The notes beneath the pieces are model-generated. The model did not search any database, was not told where the DNA came from, and saw only the letters and a list, made by a program, of their open reading frames with translations. From Niallia circulans (GTDB taxonomy: Bacteria; Bacillota; Bacilli; Bacillales; Cytobacillaceae), in assembly GCF_003726095.1 (NCBI RefSeq), contig NZ_CP026031.1, positions 186,001 through 250,000 of the forward strand: DNA of 64,000 nt, written 5' to 3'. How positions within the stretch are numbered: position 1 is the stretch's first letter; each line of letters opens with the position of its first letter. Shown piece after piece: positions 53,161-62,084 of the stretch. Position numbers and translations under genes: made by a program.

Positions 53161-53640
53161 ATTTGCTGAAAAATTGGGAGTTTGGCTGATATCCCTGAAG
53201 TTTTGGCTGATATATTTCAAGTTTGGCTGATATCCCTGAAGTTTTGGCTGATATATTTCAAGTTTGGCTGATATCCCTGAAGTTTTGGCTGATATATTTC
53301 AAGCTTGGCTGATATCCCTGAAGTTTTGGCTGATATATTTCAAGCTTGGCTGATATCCCTGAAGTTTTGGCTGATATATTTCAAGTTTGGCTGATATCCC
53401 TGAAGTTTTGGCTGATATATTTCAAGTTTGGCTGATATCCCTGAAGTTTTGGCTGATATATTTCAAGCTTGGCTGATATCCCTGAAGTTTTGGCTGATAT
53501 TATCCAAGTTTGGCTGATTCCACCCTCGCTTTGGCTGAATAAATCCATAGTTTGGCTGAAAAGCCGTTTGCAGAGGCTGAAATCCATCTCGCATTAGCTA
53601 ATAAATCCAAAGGGGCAGATAAATTCCCCGTTTGACTGAT
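53161..53640. repeat. 41-bp tandem repeat array, TTTGGCTGAT family (array 1)
   Basis: Eight nearly identical 41-bp units start at 53181, 53222, 53263, 53304, 53345, 53386, 53427 and 53468, with a variant at 53509. Each unit has two half-units, both beginning TTTGGCTGAT, alternating 20 and 21 bp apart. The two half-units differ in the spacer (ATCCCTGAAG and ATATTTCAAG types). Both ends decay into half-units with single changes, such as TTTGGCTGAA and ATTAGCTAAT, at the same spacing down to about 53640. It contains no stable gene, lies between a glycosyltransferase and a CDF exporter, and shows no CRISPR-type unique spacers. Confidence 0.9.
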
Positions 53641-53929
53641 ACTATATGATATTTTGGTTTACTTACCGTATTTAATCAACTTGAATTTAAATGTTAGCTT
53701 TCTTCACTGCAACTATAACTATCCCAAAATTTTCATTTATGAATAATATAACTTATTTTCTTACTTTCATTTCCCACAAACGAATACATTCCTAAAGAAA
53801 AGTAAATGATTAATTTGTAAGAAGGCAACTTTTTTTCTCTAGACCCACTGCTTTCTTTTCTGCTAATATGTTTAAGTTGACTTTTTAAGTGTATTGAAAT
53901 TTTTGGAAAATAAAAGAGGTTGATGAAAT
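53641..53929. other. Intergenic region before the cation exporter
   Basis: AT-rich DNA after the repeat array, ending in the GAGGT ribosome site of the next gene. It presumably includes that gene's promoter. I recognise nothing else. Confidence 0.4.
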
Positions 53930-54820
53930 TTGGGATCGAGAGAATTGCTAGCCAAACGAGTAGCTTGGATTAGTGTAATTAGTAATATTATCTTAACAAT
54001 TGGGAAAATAATAGTGGGTTGGATAGGGAATAGTGATGCGGTTTTTGCCGATGGAATTCACTCAGCTGCAGATGTGTTTGCCTCTGTCCTTGTTTTAGTC
54101 GTTATTAAAATTGCGAATAAACCGGCAGATCAGGAACATCCATATGGACATGGGAAGGCAGAAATAATTGTATCTGGTATTGTTGGTATGATTCTTTTAT
54201 GTGTCTCTATCTACTTGGTATATGAAGTAATAATTGGGTTATTCCATCCCATCACAACACCAAGTATGATTGCAATGTGGGTTGCTGTTATTTCTTATAT
54301 TTCGAAAGTGCTATTATATCGATATAGTAAAAGGATTGCGAAGGAACAAAGCAGTAAAGCAATTGAAGCAATTGCTTATGATCATAAGGCTGATATTGTG
54401 GCATCCATTGCAGCAGCAATAGGCGTTCTGTTCTCTATCCTTGGAGAAAAGTTGAATATACATTTATTTCTTTATGGAGATAAGCTTGCAACGATCATTG
54501 TAGCTTATTTGATTTTTAAAATTGCGAAGGAAATGGTAAGTGAAGCTTTTGATATTTTACTGGAGCGGAATATAGATCTGGCAATTTTAGCAGAGTATCA
54601 TGACATAATTTCTTCCTTTGCTGAAGTAAAGCGAATTGACCGACTCCGTGCTAGAGAACATGGTCACTATATATTAGTCGATTTACGTATCTCAATCGAT
54701 TACGATAAAACCATTAAGGAAGGTCATGATTTATCTAGAAAAATAAAAAAGAAATTAATGGCAAAGCACGATAATATTAATGAAGTGCTAATTCATTTGA
54801 ATCCATATTTTAAGGACTAG
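53930..54820 (+). CDS. Cation diffusion facilitator (CDF) family exporter
   Basis: A 296-residue membrane exporter of divalent metals (zinc, manganese, cobalt or iron). Six hydrophobic segments are traceable in the first 210 residues. The metal-site motifs are DAVFADGIHSAADVFAS near 35-51 and YDHKADIVASI near 149-159, followed by a cytoplasmic C-terminal domain with VKRIDRLRAREHGHYILVDL. It begins with TTG at 53930 after AAGAGGT; no in-frame ATG lies nearby. It stands alone, so the metal cannot be told from context. Confidence 0.93.
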   Translation: MGSRELLAKRVAWISVISNIILTIGKIIVGWIGNSDAVFADGIHSAADVFASVLVLVVIKIANKPADQEHPYGHGKAEIIVSGIVGMILLCVSIYLVYEVIIGLFHPITTPSMIAMWVAVISYISKVLLYRYSKRIAKEQSSKAIEAIAYDHKADIVASIAAAIGVLFSILGEKLNIHLFLYGDKLATIIVAYLIFKIAKEMVSEAFDILLERNIDLAILAEYHDIISSFAEVKRIDRLRAREHGHYILVDLRISIDYDKTIKEGHDLSRKIKKKLMAKHDNINEVLIHLNPYFKD

Positions 54821-54866
54821 CATTCTTTTGTCCATGCAAAGATACCGCAATTACTTTTTATATAAC

Positions 54867-54925
54867 TAAAAAAGGTCATGAAAAAGTGTTGTTCTTACAT
54901 GAACGCTTTTTCAATGACCTTTTTC
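54867..54925. terminator. Bidirectional terminator between the CDF gene and the nucleotidyltransferase gene
   Basis: AAAAAGGTCAT...AAAAAG pairs with CTTTTT...ATGACCTTTTT around a 20-base loop. Poly-A and poly-T runs at both sides let it act in both directions. It touches the stop codon of the minus-strand gene. Confidence 0.85.
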
Positions 54926-55727
54926 AATAATTCCAGACTTCTTTTAATGAAAATCGAAATAGCTCATTTAATTGTTCGGTTGGATCTTCCGAATTTTTTT
55001 GCAACCCTTTTGCGTATGCTTCTAGCTCGTGGATCTCACTTTCTAAGAATGTATTAATGAGATTGATTCGTGGTTCAAGTGATAATTCTTCGCCGGATTT
55101 TTTTCTTTCTAATAAAGTACTAATACTTGTAAGAAGGTCACCAGCAGGGATAAGTTCATGTACTAATGTTTCGAACTCCATTGGCGGAACCGTTTGGTAT
55201 ATTTGAGTCCACTTTGCTGCTAAAATTGGTCTTAATACATAAAAATATTTTTTTATTTTAACGGTATCTCCTTGTAGGTATTCTCGAAAATTTCCTTTTG
55301 CCATATTTAAATAATGATAGATAATGGAAGCAGGCGAGAATATTTCTTTTTCTAGTTCTTTCATTTGATCGATGGTTGAAAAACGCTGATAATATACCAT
55401 ATTAGAGCGTAACCATTCTAATAACGGAGGATTGGACTTGCGAAAAAGCTTAAGCGTTTTAGTTAGTTCCCAGCCGCTCATATCTAATAAGGGATCAACA
55501 GGGATTGATAATGAATCGTGGTTTGGAATCTCGATTACATCTCGGCTGCGATCAATCGATAAGTACCAGTTTGGCTGGTGAATATAAATAAAGCGAACAT
55601 CATAATCACTATCCTTGGATGGAAAGCCCCATGCCCGACTTCCAGATTCACATGCATAAAGCACCTTTATGTTAAATTCCTTTTCCGTTTGCTCAATCAC
55701 TTTTCTGATATGGTTTTCCAAAGGCAT
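54924..55727 (-). CDS. YcgL-type nucleotidyltransferase domain protein
   Basis: A 267-residue member of the predicted nucleotidyltransferase group COG3541 (YcgL/RlaP). The N-terminal pol-beta-like motif CESGSRAWGFPSKDSDYDVR near 24-43 carries the GSRAWG loop and the DSDYDVR metal-binding aspartates. The long C-terminal helical part is typical of the family. Its biological substrate is unclear; RlaP members are linked to RNA repair. The ATG at 55727 follows AGGTATATGCC-type sequence (TTGGAGGTAT on the minus strand). It stands alone. Confidence 0.87.
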   Translation of the reverse strand: MPLENHIRKVIEQTEKEFNIKVLYACESGSRAWGFPSKDSDYDVRFIYIHQPNWYLSIDRSRDVIEIPNHDSLSIPVDPLLDMSGWELTKTLKLFRKSNPPLLEWLRSNMVYYQRFSTIDQMKELEKEIFSPASIIYHYLNMAKGNFREYLQGDTVKIKKYFYVLRPILAAKWTQIYQTVPPMEFETLVHELIPAGDLLTSISTLLERKKSGEELSLEPRINLINTFLESEIHELEAYAKGLQKNSEDPTEQLNELFRFSLKEVWNY

Positions 55728-55794
55728 ATACCTCCAATTGATTTTTGCTCATTTTACCAAAAAAATCAGCGATTTACCATATTAATCTGCAAAA

Positions 55795-55808
55795 TGATAA
55801 CGTTCTCA
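55795..55808. promoter_or_regulatory. Candidate cre (CcpA) site before the TIM-barrel isomerase gene
   Basis: TGATAACGTTCTCA fits the relaxed cre pattern TGWNANCGNTNNCA. It lies just before a TACAAT box (55811-55816) that could be a -10 element, a position expected for CcpA repression. Confidence 0.5.
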
Positions 55809-55895
55809 TGTACAATAATAGGGAGTGCTTATTTTGTCTGACTATCCCTTTAGGGAGTAATTGGGGGAAAGAATAACAAGGAGGAGGAAGTAAAA

Positions 55896-56657
55896 TTGAA
55901 GAATATACCGATTGCCATCCAAATGTATACGTTAAGAAATGAGTGTGAGGAGGATTTTCGCGGAACCCTCCGTAAAGTGGCGGATCTTGGATTTCAAGGA
56001 GTAGAGCTTGCTGGATATGGGGGAATCCCTGTAGCAGAATTAAAGGAATTATTGGATGAACTAAATTTACGAGTAGCAGCATGCCATGTGCCATTAACTG
56101 ATTTAGAGAGCGATCTTTCCCAGGTTATTCAAGATCAAATAGTATTAGGGAGTAAATTTTTAGTATGTCCCTATCTTTTACCAGACAAAAGAACAGAAGC
56201 GGATTATCAATCACTAATTTCTTTCTTGAATATGGCAGGAGCAGAATGTCGAAAAGCAGGGATATCTCTCTGTTATCATAATCATGATTTTGAATTAGAT
56301 ATAATGAGTGATGGAAGAACGGCATTAGCTACGATAATGGAAGATACAGATCCAACATTAGTTTTTGCAGAACCGGATGTATACTGGCTTTCGAAGCGAG
56401 ACTATGATCCAGCAAAATGGATTGATACATATAAAGACAGAATGAAGCTTATTCATTTAAAGGATATGACAACCGATGAAGAACAATTCTTTGCTGAGGT
56501 AGGTACAGGAAGTATTGATTTTCAAGCAATACTTGAAAAAGGAGAGGACATAGATATCCAATGGTGGATCATTGAACAGGATGCAACTAGAAGAACTCCA
56601 TTGGAAAGCATTGAAATTAGTTTGCGAAATCTAAGGGAAATGTTAGCGGTACGGTAG
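55896..56657 (+). CDS. Sugar phosphate isomerase/epimerase (TIM barrel)
   Basis: A 253-residue protein of the AP endonuclease 2-like TIM-barrel group that includes xylose isomerase-like and inosose dehydratase-like enzymes. Motifs are IAIQMYTLRNECEEDF, LGFQGVELAGYGGIP near 30-44, the metal site region LCYHNHDFEL near 126-135 and LIHLKDM near 186-192, and a final WWIIEQD. The substrate cannot be told. It begins with TTG after GGAGGAGGAAGTAAAA. A cre-like site upstream hints at catabolite control. A strong hairpin follows the gene. Confidence 0.85.
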   Translation: MKNIPIAIQMYTLRNECEEDFRGTLRKVADLGFQGVELAGYGGIPVAELKELLDELNLRVAACHVPLTDLESDLSQVIQDQIVLGSKFLVCPYLLPDKRTEADYQSLISFLNMAGAECRKAGISLCYHNHDFELDIMSDGRTALATIMEDTDPTLVFAEPDVYWLSKRDYDPAKWIDTYKDRMKLIHLKDMTTDEEQFFAEVGTGSIDFQAILEKGEDIDIQWWIIEQDATRRTPLESIEISLRNLREMLAVR

Positions 56658-56677
56658 ATATAAACGTAACTAGATAA

Positions 56678-56701
56678 ATCAGTGGGGATTTCCCCACTGA
56701 T
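56678..56701. terminator. Hairpin between the isomerase and DDAH genes
   Basis: A perfect 11-bp stem (ATCAGTGGGGA with TCCCCACTGAT) around a two-base loop lies between convergent genes. Neither side has a clear U-tract, so termination may be partial. Confidence 0.65.
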
Positions 56702-56716
56702 GAAATGTACCTTTTC

Positions 56717-57547
56717 CTATTCTCTAAGTAAGGGCATGGAACAACAACGAAATGATCCACCAGATTTAATGATTTCGGAAAAATCAACCTCGAGTACTTC
56801 ATACCCTCTTTTTTGCAATTCTTTATTAACCCCTTCATTCATAGGTAAACTAATTACCTTTTTGTTGCCAATGGATAATACATTTGTACCTAATGTTTCT
56901 TGCTCTTTAGCGCTTACGTGAATGAATTCATAACGTTCTCGCAGTAATTTTTCTTTTTCTTTATGAAATTCCCCTGGGAAAATTAATCCCTCTGTAGGAG
57001 AAAGAATATTAAAGACACAATCTAGATGGAGATATGTATCCGTAAACGGGACAGCTATGACATCATAAGAAGGCATCAAGGTCTGTAAATGGCGGACCGC
57101 TGCTTCATTTGTACGCTGACTGATGCCTACAAAAATTGTTTTCCCATCAATAATCACATCGCCGCCTTCAATAAAATTGCCTTTAATATCTGTATAAGTG
57201 ATTTCTTTTTTCTTTAAATAATCTATTAAAACTCTTTCTTCTCCATGTCTAGCATCTCGTGCCATTTCTGCCACAAAGATCTGACTTCCTAAAGTGAAGC
57301 CGATATCTCTTGTAAAAACCTGTTCATGGTATTTTTCTTCTGATGGAAGAAGCAGTGTTTCCACTCCATTTTTTTGTAGAGTTTCAATAAACATTTCATG
57401 CTGCTTTACGGCTAGTTTTTTATCAATATTTTTCTTTGCATGTTTTTTTTGAATATCATTTATAGGGACTTTAATAGCCATATATTCGGGAGAAACTAAG
57501 ACCACTGTTTTTAATGGATCATATTCATTGGAACAATGTATTTTCAT
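56717..57547 (-). CDS. Dimethylarginine dimethylaminohydrolase-type hydrolase
   Basis: A 276-residue member of the amidinotransferase/DDAH family, like B. subtilis YkgA. It has FTRDIGFTLG near 79-88, NFIEGGDVIIDG near 123-134, the histidine motif DTYLHLDCVFN near 170-180 and the C-terminal nucleophile cysteine in GGSFRCCSMPL near 263-273. The family cuts guanidino groups from arginine derivatives. The ATG at 57547 begins MKIHCSNEYDPLK. It stands alone on the minus strand. Which arginine derivative it uses cannot be inferred. Confidence 0.9.
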   Translation of the reverse strand: MKIHCSNEYDPLKTVVLVSPEYMAIKVPINDIQKKHAKKNIDKKLAVKQHEMFIETLQKNGVETLLLPSEEKYHEQVFTRDIGFTLGSQIFVAEMARDARHGEERVLIDYLKKKEITYTDIKGNFIEGGDVIIDGKTIFVGISQRTNEAAVRHLQTLMPSYDVIAVPFTDTYLHLDCVFNILSPTEGLIFPGEFHKEKEKLLRERYEFIHVSAKEQETLGTNVLSIGNKKVISLPMNEGVNKELQKRGYEVLEVDFSEIIKSGGSFRCCSMPLLRE

Positions 57548-57633
57548 GATAAAACCCTTTCCATTATAGTATAGAAATTAGTTTTTCCTGAATGACTTTT
57601 TTTATGAAAGAACTTGTGAAATCATTTTTAGGG

Positions 57634-57790
57634 GATGAGGTTTATGTGAAGGCAATGAAAGACACAATTGCAAGAATAAGTGGTGGAAGTGGTGTTCATA
57701 GAAGGGATATGGGCAAGAAAACCTAGAGGAAGTGGCGTTCATCAGGGAAATGAAAGCGAAGAAAAACCAGTAGAAGTAGCATTCATTCCA
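57634..57790. repeat. GTTCAT...AATGAAAGC repeat, related to 20372-20565
   Basis: Three to four imperfect units between the DDAH and swrC genes. GTTCAT cores are at 57694, 57737 and an ATTCAT at 57781, with a weaker GTTTAT near 57640; the first two intervals are 43 and 44 bp. AGTGG[CT]GTTCAT, GAAATGAAAGC and AGAAGT[AG]GC are shared with the first set, but the spacing differs (43-44 bp instead of 51-52). Confidence 0.6.
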
Positions 57791-57825
57791 CTATTATAGT
57801 TAAACCAAAGGAAAAAAAGACAGAC

Positions 57826-57858
57826 AAAAGCCAGTGAAGAATGCCTTCACTGGCTTTT
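57826..57858 (-). terminator. Terminator of swrC
   Basis: AAAAGCCAGTGAAG pairs with CTTCACTGGCTTTT around a five-base loop. Read on the minus strand it follows swrC, and TTTT runs lie beyond. Confidence 0.8.
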
Positions 57859-57870
57859 GTCATTTAGTCA

Positions 57871-60800
57871 TTAGTTTTCGTCAATATCTTTACGATTTTT
57901 CTTAAATAGTTTAGAAAGAATTTCATAAACAATAGGGACGATAACAAGTGTTAACAACGTAGAACTGATTAAACCACCAATAACAGTAATACCAAGGTCT
58001 TTAGAGATTAATCCACTACCACCAGAACCAACTGCTAGTGGAATTAATGCACCAATTGTTGCAATAGCTGTCATTAGAATTGGACGAAGACGTGTTGATC
58101 CTGCTTCAAGAATCGCTTCACGCATATTCATTCCATCTCGTTCCATATGAATGATTCGGTCTACTAATACAATGGCATTCGTTACTACAATACCAATTAA
58201 CATTAAGAGCCCCATCATTACCGAAACAGAAATGGTCTGACCTGATAGGTACAATCCGACAAACGAACCGATAACAGCAAATGGTAAACTGAATAGAATC
58301 GAAAATGGAGCAACTCCTTCTCGGAATGTAACAACAAGGATAAAGTACACGATCGCAACAGCCGCAATCATAGCAATACCTAATTGTGTGAATGTTTCAT
58401 TCATATCTGCAGTTACACCCGCAACTCCCATTGTAACGCCTTTTGGTAAGTCGATTTTATCGATTTCTTTATCTACTTCATTTGTTACTTTGGACACATT
58501 ATCACCAATGATTTTTCCTGATACAGTTGCATAGTACTCGCCTTCACTACGAGAAAGCGTATTTTGGGTAGTTCCTTTTTTTACATCCACAAGTTTTGAA
58601 AGTGGCATATTTTGGCCAGTAGCAGTCGGGATTTCTGTATCTAGCATATCGTCGATTGATTTCGGCTGTGCTGATTTTTCTTGTTGGACAATAACATCAA
58701 GCTCCTGCCCGTCTTTTTCAATCGTTGTTAACACATCTTTTGAATTGTTAGGGCTTAGTGTTGCAAGTAGCTGACCAGCTGTTAACCCATATTGTAACAA
58801 TTCTTGCTGATTTACTTTAAATGTATATTCCACATAAGCGTCTTCAGCTGTTGTAGTAACATCTTCTAAACCATCATTCTTTTTTAACATATCTTCCACT
58901 TTTTTCACTGACTCATTCAGCTTATCTAAATCTTCACTGTAGAATGTATAGCTAACTTCATTTGTTGACATTCCGGTTGATGAGAAGTCTTGGGATTTCC
59001 ATTCGCCAGATTGGTCGAGATTTGTAATATATTCCTCAATTTCATCACGAGCTTCAGGGAAATTTTTCATATCTTCATCAAAGATGAGATACATAAGTGC
59101 ACCGCCAGCTCCAGTGCCCATCATTGCGCTTTGTGCATCAGCTGTATCATTTATCGATAATTGAACGATATCGATATCTTTGCGGTCAAGCATTTTTTCT
59201 TCTACTTCTGTAACGTTCTTTAATGTCTCATCCTTTAGTTCACCCGTTTCTGGAGTGTAGGTGATATACATCGTTTTTTCTTCTTCACTTCCTAGGAAGC
59301 TAAAGCCGATTAAAGGAGTGAGGGCAACACTTCCAGCTAATAAAATAACAGCGATAACGGAAGTGATGATTTTATGATTAAGTGCTTTTTCGAGAATACC
59401 TTTATACCAAGTTGCCAATTTTCCAGCTTCTTTATGATTACTTTCTGTTTTCTCACTATATAATTTTTTCTTAAATAAGAAATGAGAAAGGGCTGGAACG
59501 ATTGTAATGGCAACAAGTAATGATGCTCCAAGTGCGAAAGCCATTGTTAAGGCGAAAGGACGGAATAATTCTCCAACCATGCCTCCAACAAACATTAATG
59601 GAGCAAATACCGCAACTGTTACTAAAGTAGAAGACAGGATTGGTTTAAACATTTCAATCGTTGCTTCTCTAATAAGCGCGCGGCCAGTTAATTTTTCTTC
59701 TTTCAGGTGCAAGCGTCGATAAATATTTTCCACGACAACGATGGAGTCATCGATTACCCTTCCAATTGCCACGGTAATAGCACCTAGCGTCATAATATTT
59801 AATGTGATATCCATCCAGTTTAATAGTAGCAATGCCATGAAAATAGATACTGGAATGGAAATAATCGAGATAATCGTTGATTTAAAATCACGTAAGAATA
59901 GTAAAATGATTAATACAGCAATTAAACAACCAAATACGGCCTTTTCAACCATTGTAAGCACAGATTTTTCAATCGGATCTCCTTGGTCGAGAGAAACATC
60001 AATTACTAAGCCATCAATATTTTTTTGCTCATCTTTAATTAAATCTTTTACACTGTTAACAACATCAACAGTGTTTGCTTGTTGACCTTTGACAATTTGG
60101 ATGGCGATTGCATCTTTACCATTTGTACGAGAAACTGATTCCACTTTCCCAACTACTTTAATTTTGGCAATATCGCTAAGTTTTACAAATGGGGAAGGAT
60201 TTTGTTGAGATGGAGTGACAGGAATTTGCATATTCTTTAGTTCTTTTTCTGTCATAAATTTCCCATCAATTGCAACTGCTTGTTCGCCTTCTTCAAACTC
60301 GTAAAGTCCTAAAGAAACTGCTAAGTTACTCGCTTGAATCATATCTTTAACAGTATCTTCCGTTAAATCTAATTGCGCCATTTTTTCTTTATCATATGTT
60401 AAATCTACTTCTTCAATATGCTGACCTGTGATAGTTGCAGAAGCGACACCATTAATCTTTTCGATTTTTGGGAGAATGATATCTTCCACAGTTGAGGTTA
60501 ATTCGGTAATGTCTTCTTTTGTACTGCTGACACTTAACGCTACAACTGGCATCATGTTCATACTGATTGCTGTAATTGTAGGTTCCTCTGCATCTTTAGG
60601 TAAGGTGACATTATCCAGAGCGGATTGTAAAGCTCGTTTTGCTTCATCCATATCCGTCCCATATTCATATTCTAATTGAACATTTGCCATGTTCGAATAA
60701 GAATTCGAATAGACAGCTTTAACATCTTCCAGATTTTCTACTACTTTTTCTATCGGTATGGAAACTTCTTCCATGATTTTCTCCGGCGTAGCTCCCGGGT

Positions 60801-60954
60801 AAACATCCATTACGGTTAAGTATGGAATAGAGATATTTGGTATGGTTTCCATATTCATTTTTGTACCAGAATAGATACCTGATACAGTAATAATAATGGT
60901 TAGTAACCAAACCGCAAGCTTGTTACCTAACACAAAATTTACTAAACCTTTCAT
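57871..60954 (-). CDS. swrC: RND efflux transporter (SwrC/YerP type)
   Basis: A 1027-residue RND pump with 12 membrane segments in two halves and two large external loops. The second N-terminal loop starts at SGTKMNMETIPN; the proton-relay region of TM4 is VAIGRVIDDSIVVVENIYR near residue 400; the second half carries MLIGIVVTNAIVLVDRII and the ATIGALIPLAVG region. In B. subtilis SwrC exports surfactin and is needed for swarming, and in others it exports hydrophobic drugs. The ATG at 60954 follows GAAGGTG on the minus strand. It diverges from a TetR gene, with overlapping promoters and one palindrome in between. Confidence 0.93.
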   Translation of the reverse strand: MKGLVNFVLGNKLAVWLLTIIITVSGIYSGTKMNMETIPNISIPYLTVMDVYPGATPEKIMEEVSIPIEKVVENLEDVKAVYSNSYSNMANVQLEYEYGTDMDEAKRALQSALDNVTLPKDAEEPTITAISMNMMPVVALSVSSTKEDITELTSTVEDIILPKIEKINGVASATITGQHIEEVDLTYDKEKMAQLDLTEDTVKDMIQASNLAVSLGLYEFEEGEQAVAIDGKFMTEKELKNMQIPVTPSQQNPSPFVKLSDIAKIKVVGKVESVSRTNGKDAIAIQIVKGQQANTVDVVNSVKDLIKDEQKNIDGLVIDVSLDQGDPIEKSVLTMVEKAVFGCLIAVLIILLFLRDFKSTIISIISIPVSIFMALLLLNWMDITLNIMTLGAITVAIGRVIDDSIVVVENIYRRLHLKEEKLTGRALIREATIEMFKPILSSTLVTVAVFAPLMFVGGMVGELFRPFALTMAFALGASLLVAITIVPALSHFLFKKKLYSEKTESNHKEAGKLATWYKGILEKALNHKIITSVIAVILLAGSVALTPLIGFSFLGSEEEKTMYITYTPETGELKDETLKNVTEVEEKMLDRKDIDIVQLSINDTADAQSAMMGTGAGGALMYLIFDEDMKNFPEARDEIEEYITNLDQSGEWKSQDFSSTGMSTNEVSYTFYSEDLDKLNESVKKVEDMLKKNDGLEDVTTTAEDAYVEYTFKVNQQELLQYGLTAGQLLATLSPNNSKDVLTTIEKDGQELDVIVQQEKSAQPKSIDDMLDTEIPTATGQNMPLSKLVDVKKGTTQNTLSRSEGEYYATVSGKIIGDNVSKVTNEVDKEIDKIDLPKGVTMGVAGVTADMNETFTQLGIAMIAAVAIVYFILVVTFREGVAPFSILFSLPFAVIGSFVGLYLSGQTISVSVMMGLLMLIGIVVTNAIVLVDRIIHMERDGMNMREAILEAGSTRLRPILMTAIATIGALIPLAVGSGGSGLISKDLGITVIGGLISSTLLTLVIVPIVYEILSKLFKKNRKDIDEN

Positions 60955-60971
60955 AATACACCTTCCCTTTA

Positions 60972-61000
60972 TTGACTAATCTAACTCATTTACTTATAAT
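60972..61000 (+). promoter_or_regulatory. SigA-type promoter of the tetR-type gene
   Basis: TTGACT (60972-60977) and TATAAT (60995-61000) are 17 bp apart, an almost ideal promoter, directly ahead of the palindrome at 61003-61018. Confidence 0.75.
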
Positions 61001-61025
61001 AAATGACTAAGTAGTCATATGTCAA
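60996..61025 (-). promoter_or_regulatory. SigA-type promoter of swrC
   Basis: On the minus strand TTGACA (61025-61020) and TATTAT (61001-60996) are 18 bp apart. The palindrome at 61003-61018 lies entirely inside the spacer. Confidence 0.65.
61003..61018. promoter_or_regulatory. TetR-type operator palindrome between swrC and tetR
   Basis: ATGACTAAGTAGTCAT has perfect 7-bp arms (ATGACTA/TAGTCAT). It sits in the swrC promoter spacer and just after the tetR -10 box, so a bound dimer could block both genes. That fits autoregulation of pump and regulator. Confidence 0.75.
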
Positions 61026-61050
61026 TCAATAGTACATAGGAGAGAATGAG

Positions 61051-61902
61051 ATGACAAAAAAACAGCTGATCATGGAAAAATCAATAGAGTTATTTGCAAA
61101 GCAAGGATTTGCGGCTACTTCCGTTCAACAAATAACGGAACATTGTGGGATTTCTAAAGGGGCCTTCTATTTATCCTTTAAGTCAAAGGATGAACTAATT
61201 ATGGCTTTAGTTGATTATTTTATGGAACAGTTCATCGTGAAACTTGACTATGCAGTCAATCACGTAGATGATATTCTTTATCATTTTTATTATGAAATAT
61301 TATATACATTTAAGGAAAATTCTAGTTTTGCGATGTTATTTATTAAAGAGCAAGCGCTTTCGTTTAATGAAGAATTTATTCGAAAGTTTACTTATTATGA
61401 TCATTTATTGGAAAAAACAATCGAGCATATGATTGGAGAAGTATATGATTCATCCAAACAAGCAATCAAGTATGATTTAGTATTTAGTATTAAAGGGTTT
61501 CTTAATACTTATACGCATATTGTATTAAACCATAATAAATATATTGATTTTGATTTACACAGGCTTGCAAAATCTCTTGTAGAGAAAACAGACATCCTAG
61601 CTTCATATACAGAATCACCATATTTTACAGAAAGTATCTATCAGTTGCTGCATCAGTCCGTTAAGGAAGAAAGTGCGACAAAAGAGGATTTACTGCAACT
61701 TATAAAAGGGAAAAGGGAAGAAGTAGATGATCATTATGTGAACGAATCGCTTTCTTTACTGATAGAGCAGTTGGAAGAGAAAACATTGAACCCGGTTTTA
61801 CTAAAAGGATTGATTGAAAACATTCGACATCATCGTGACTGTATTTGGTTATCCTATTTATTATTTCAATATTTTCAGCTTCATCCGAGTCATCAACAAT
61901 AG
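61051..61902 (+). CDS. TetR/AcrR-family regulator of the RND pump
   Basis: A 283-residue regulator, longer than the typical 190-220. The N-terminal domain (about 3-50) is a clear TetR helix-turn-helix: LFAKQGFAATSVQQITEHCG, ISKGAFYLSFKSKDEL. The helical C-terminal ligand domain is extended by about 70 residues, which is unusual but known in the SwrR/YerO type. It starts with ATG after GGAGAGAATGAG. Its divergent position and the palindrome before swrC make it the likely repressor of that pump. The inducing ligand is unknown. Confidence 0.92.
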   Translation: MTKKQLIMEKSIELFAKQGFAATSVQQITEHCGISKGAFYLSFKSKDELIMALVDYFMEQFIVKLDYAVNHVDDILYHFYYEILYTFKENSSFAMLFIKEQALSFNEEFIRKFTYYDHLLEKTIEHMIGEVYDSSKQAIKYDLVFSIKGFLNTYTHIVLNHNKYIDFDLHRLAKSLVEKTDILASYTESPYFTESIYQLLHQSVKEESATKEDLLQLIKGKREEVDDHYVNESLSLLIEQLEEKTLNPVLLKGLIENIRHHRDCIWLSYLLFQYFQLHPSHQQ

Positions 61903-61911
61903 ATATATTTT

Positions 61912-61948
61912 AAAGATGAATTCTTTACAGGATTCATCTTTTTTTTAT
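61912..61948 (+). terminator. Terminator of the tetR-type gene
   Basis: AAAGATGAAT pairs with ATTCATCTTT around a ten-base loop, followed by a T-run. Confidence 0.88.
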
Positions 61949-62084
61949 TTAAATCCTTTCAAAGCAATCAAGGAATCGTATCAAATAAAATATTCTTGAT
62001 AAAAGTGAAAATATACACTAAAATTGAAATAAATCATTTGTTATGACGAATAAATGAGAGTTTGTAATGATAAAGGAGAAAAAA

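Noticed and set aside
53381..53587. A 68-codon open frame on the minus strand within array 1
   Set aside because: It is the translated 41-bp repeat (ISQT/ISAK/YQPK motifs), with no ribosome site and no independent sequence.
53161..53640. CRISPR array
   Set aside because: The spacers are not unique: they alternate between two fixed sequences, the repeats are only 10 bp, and no cas gene is in the window.
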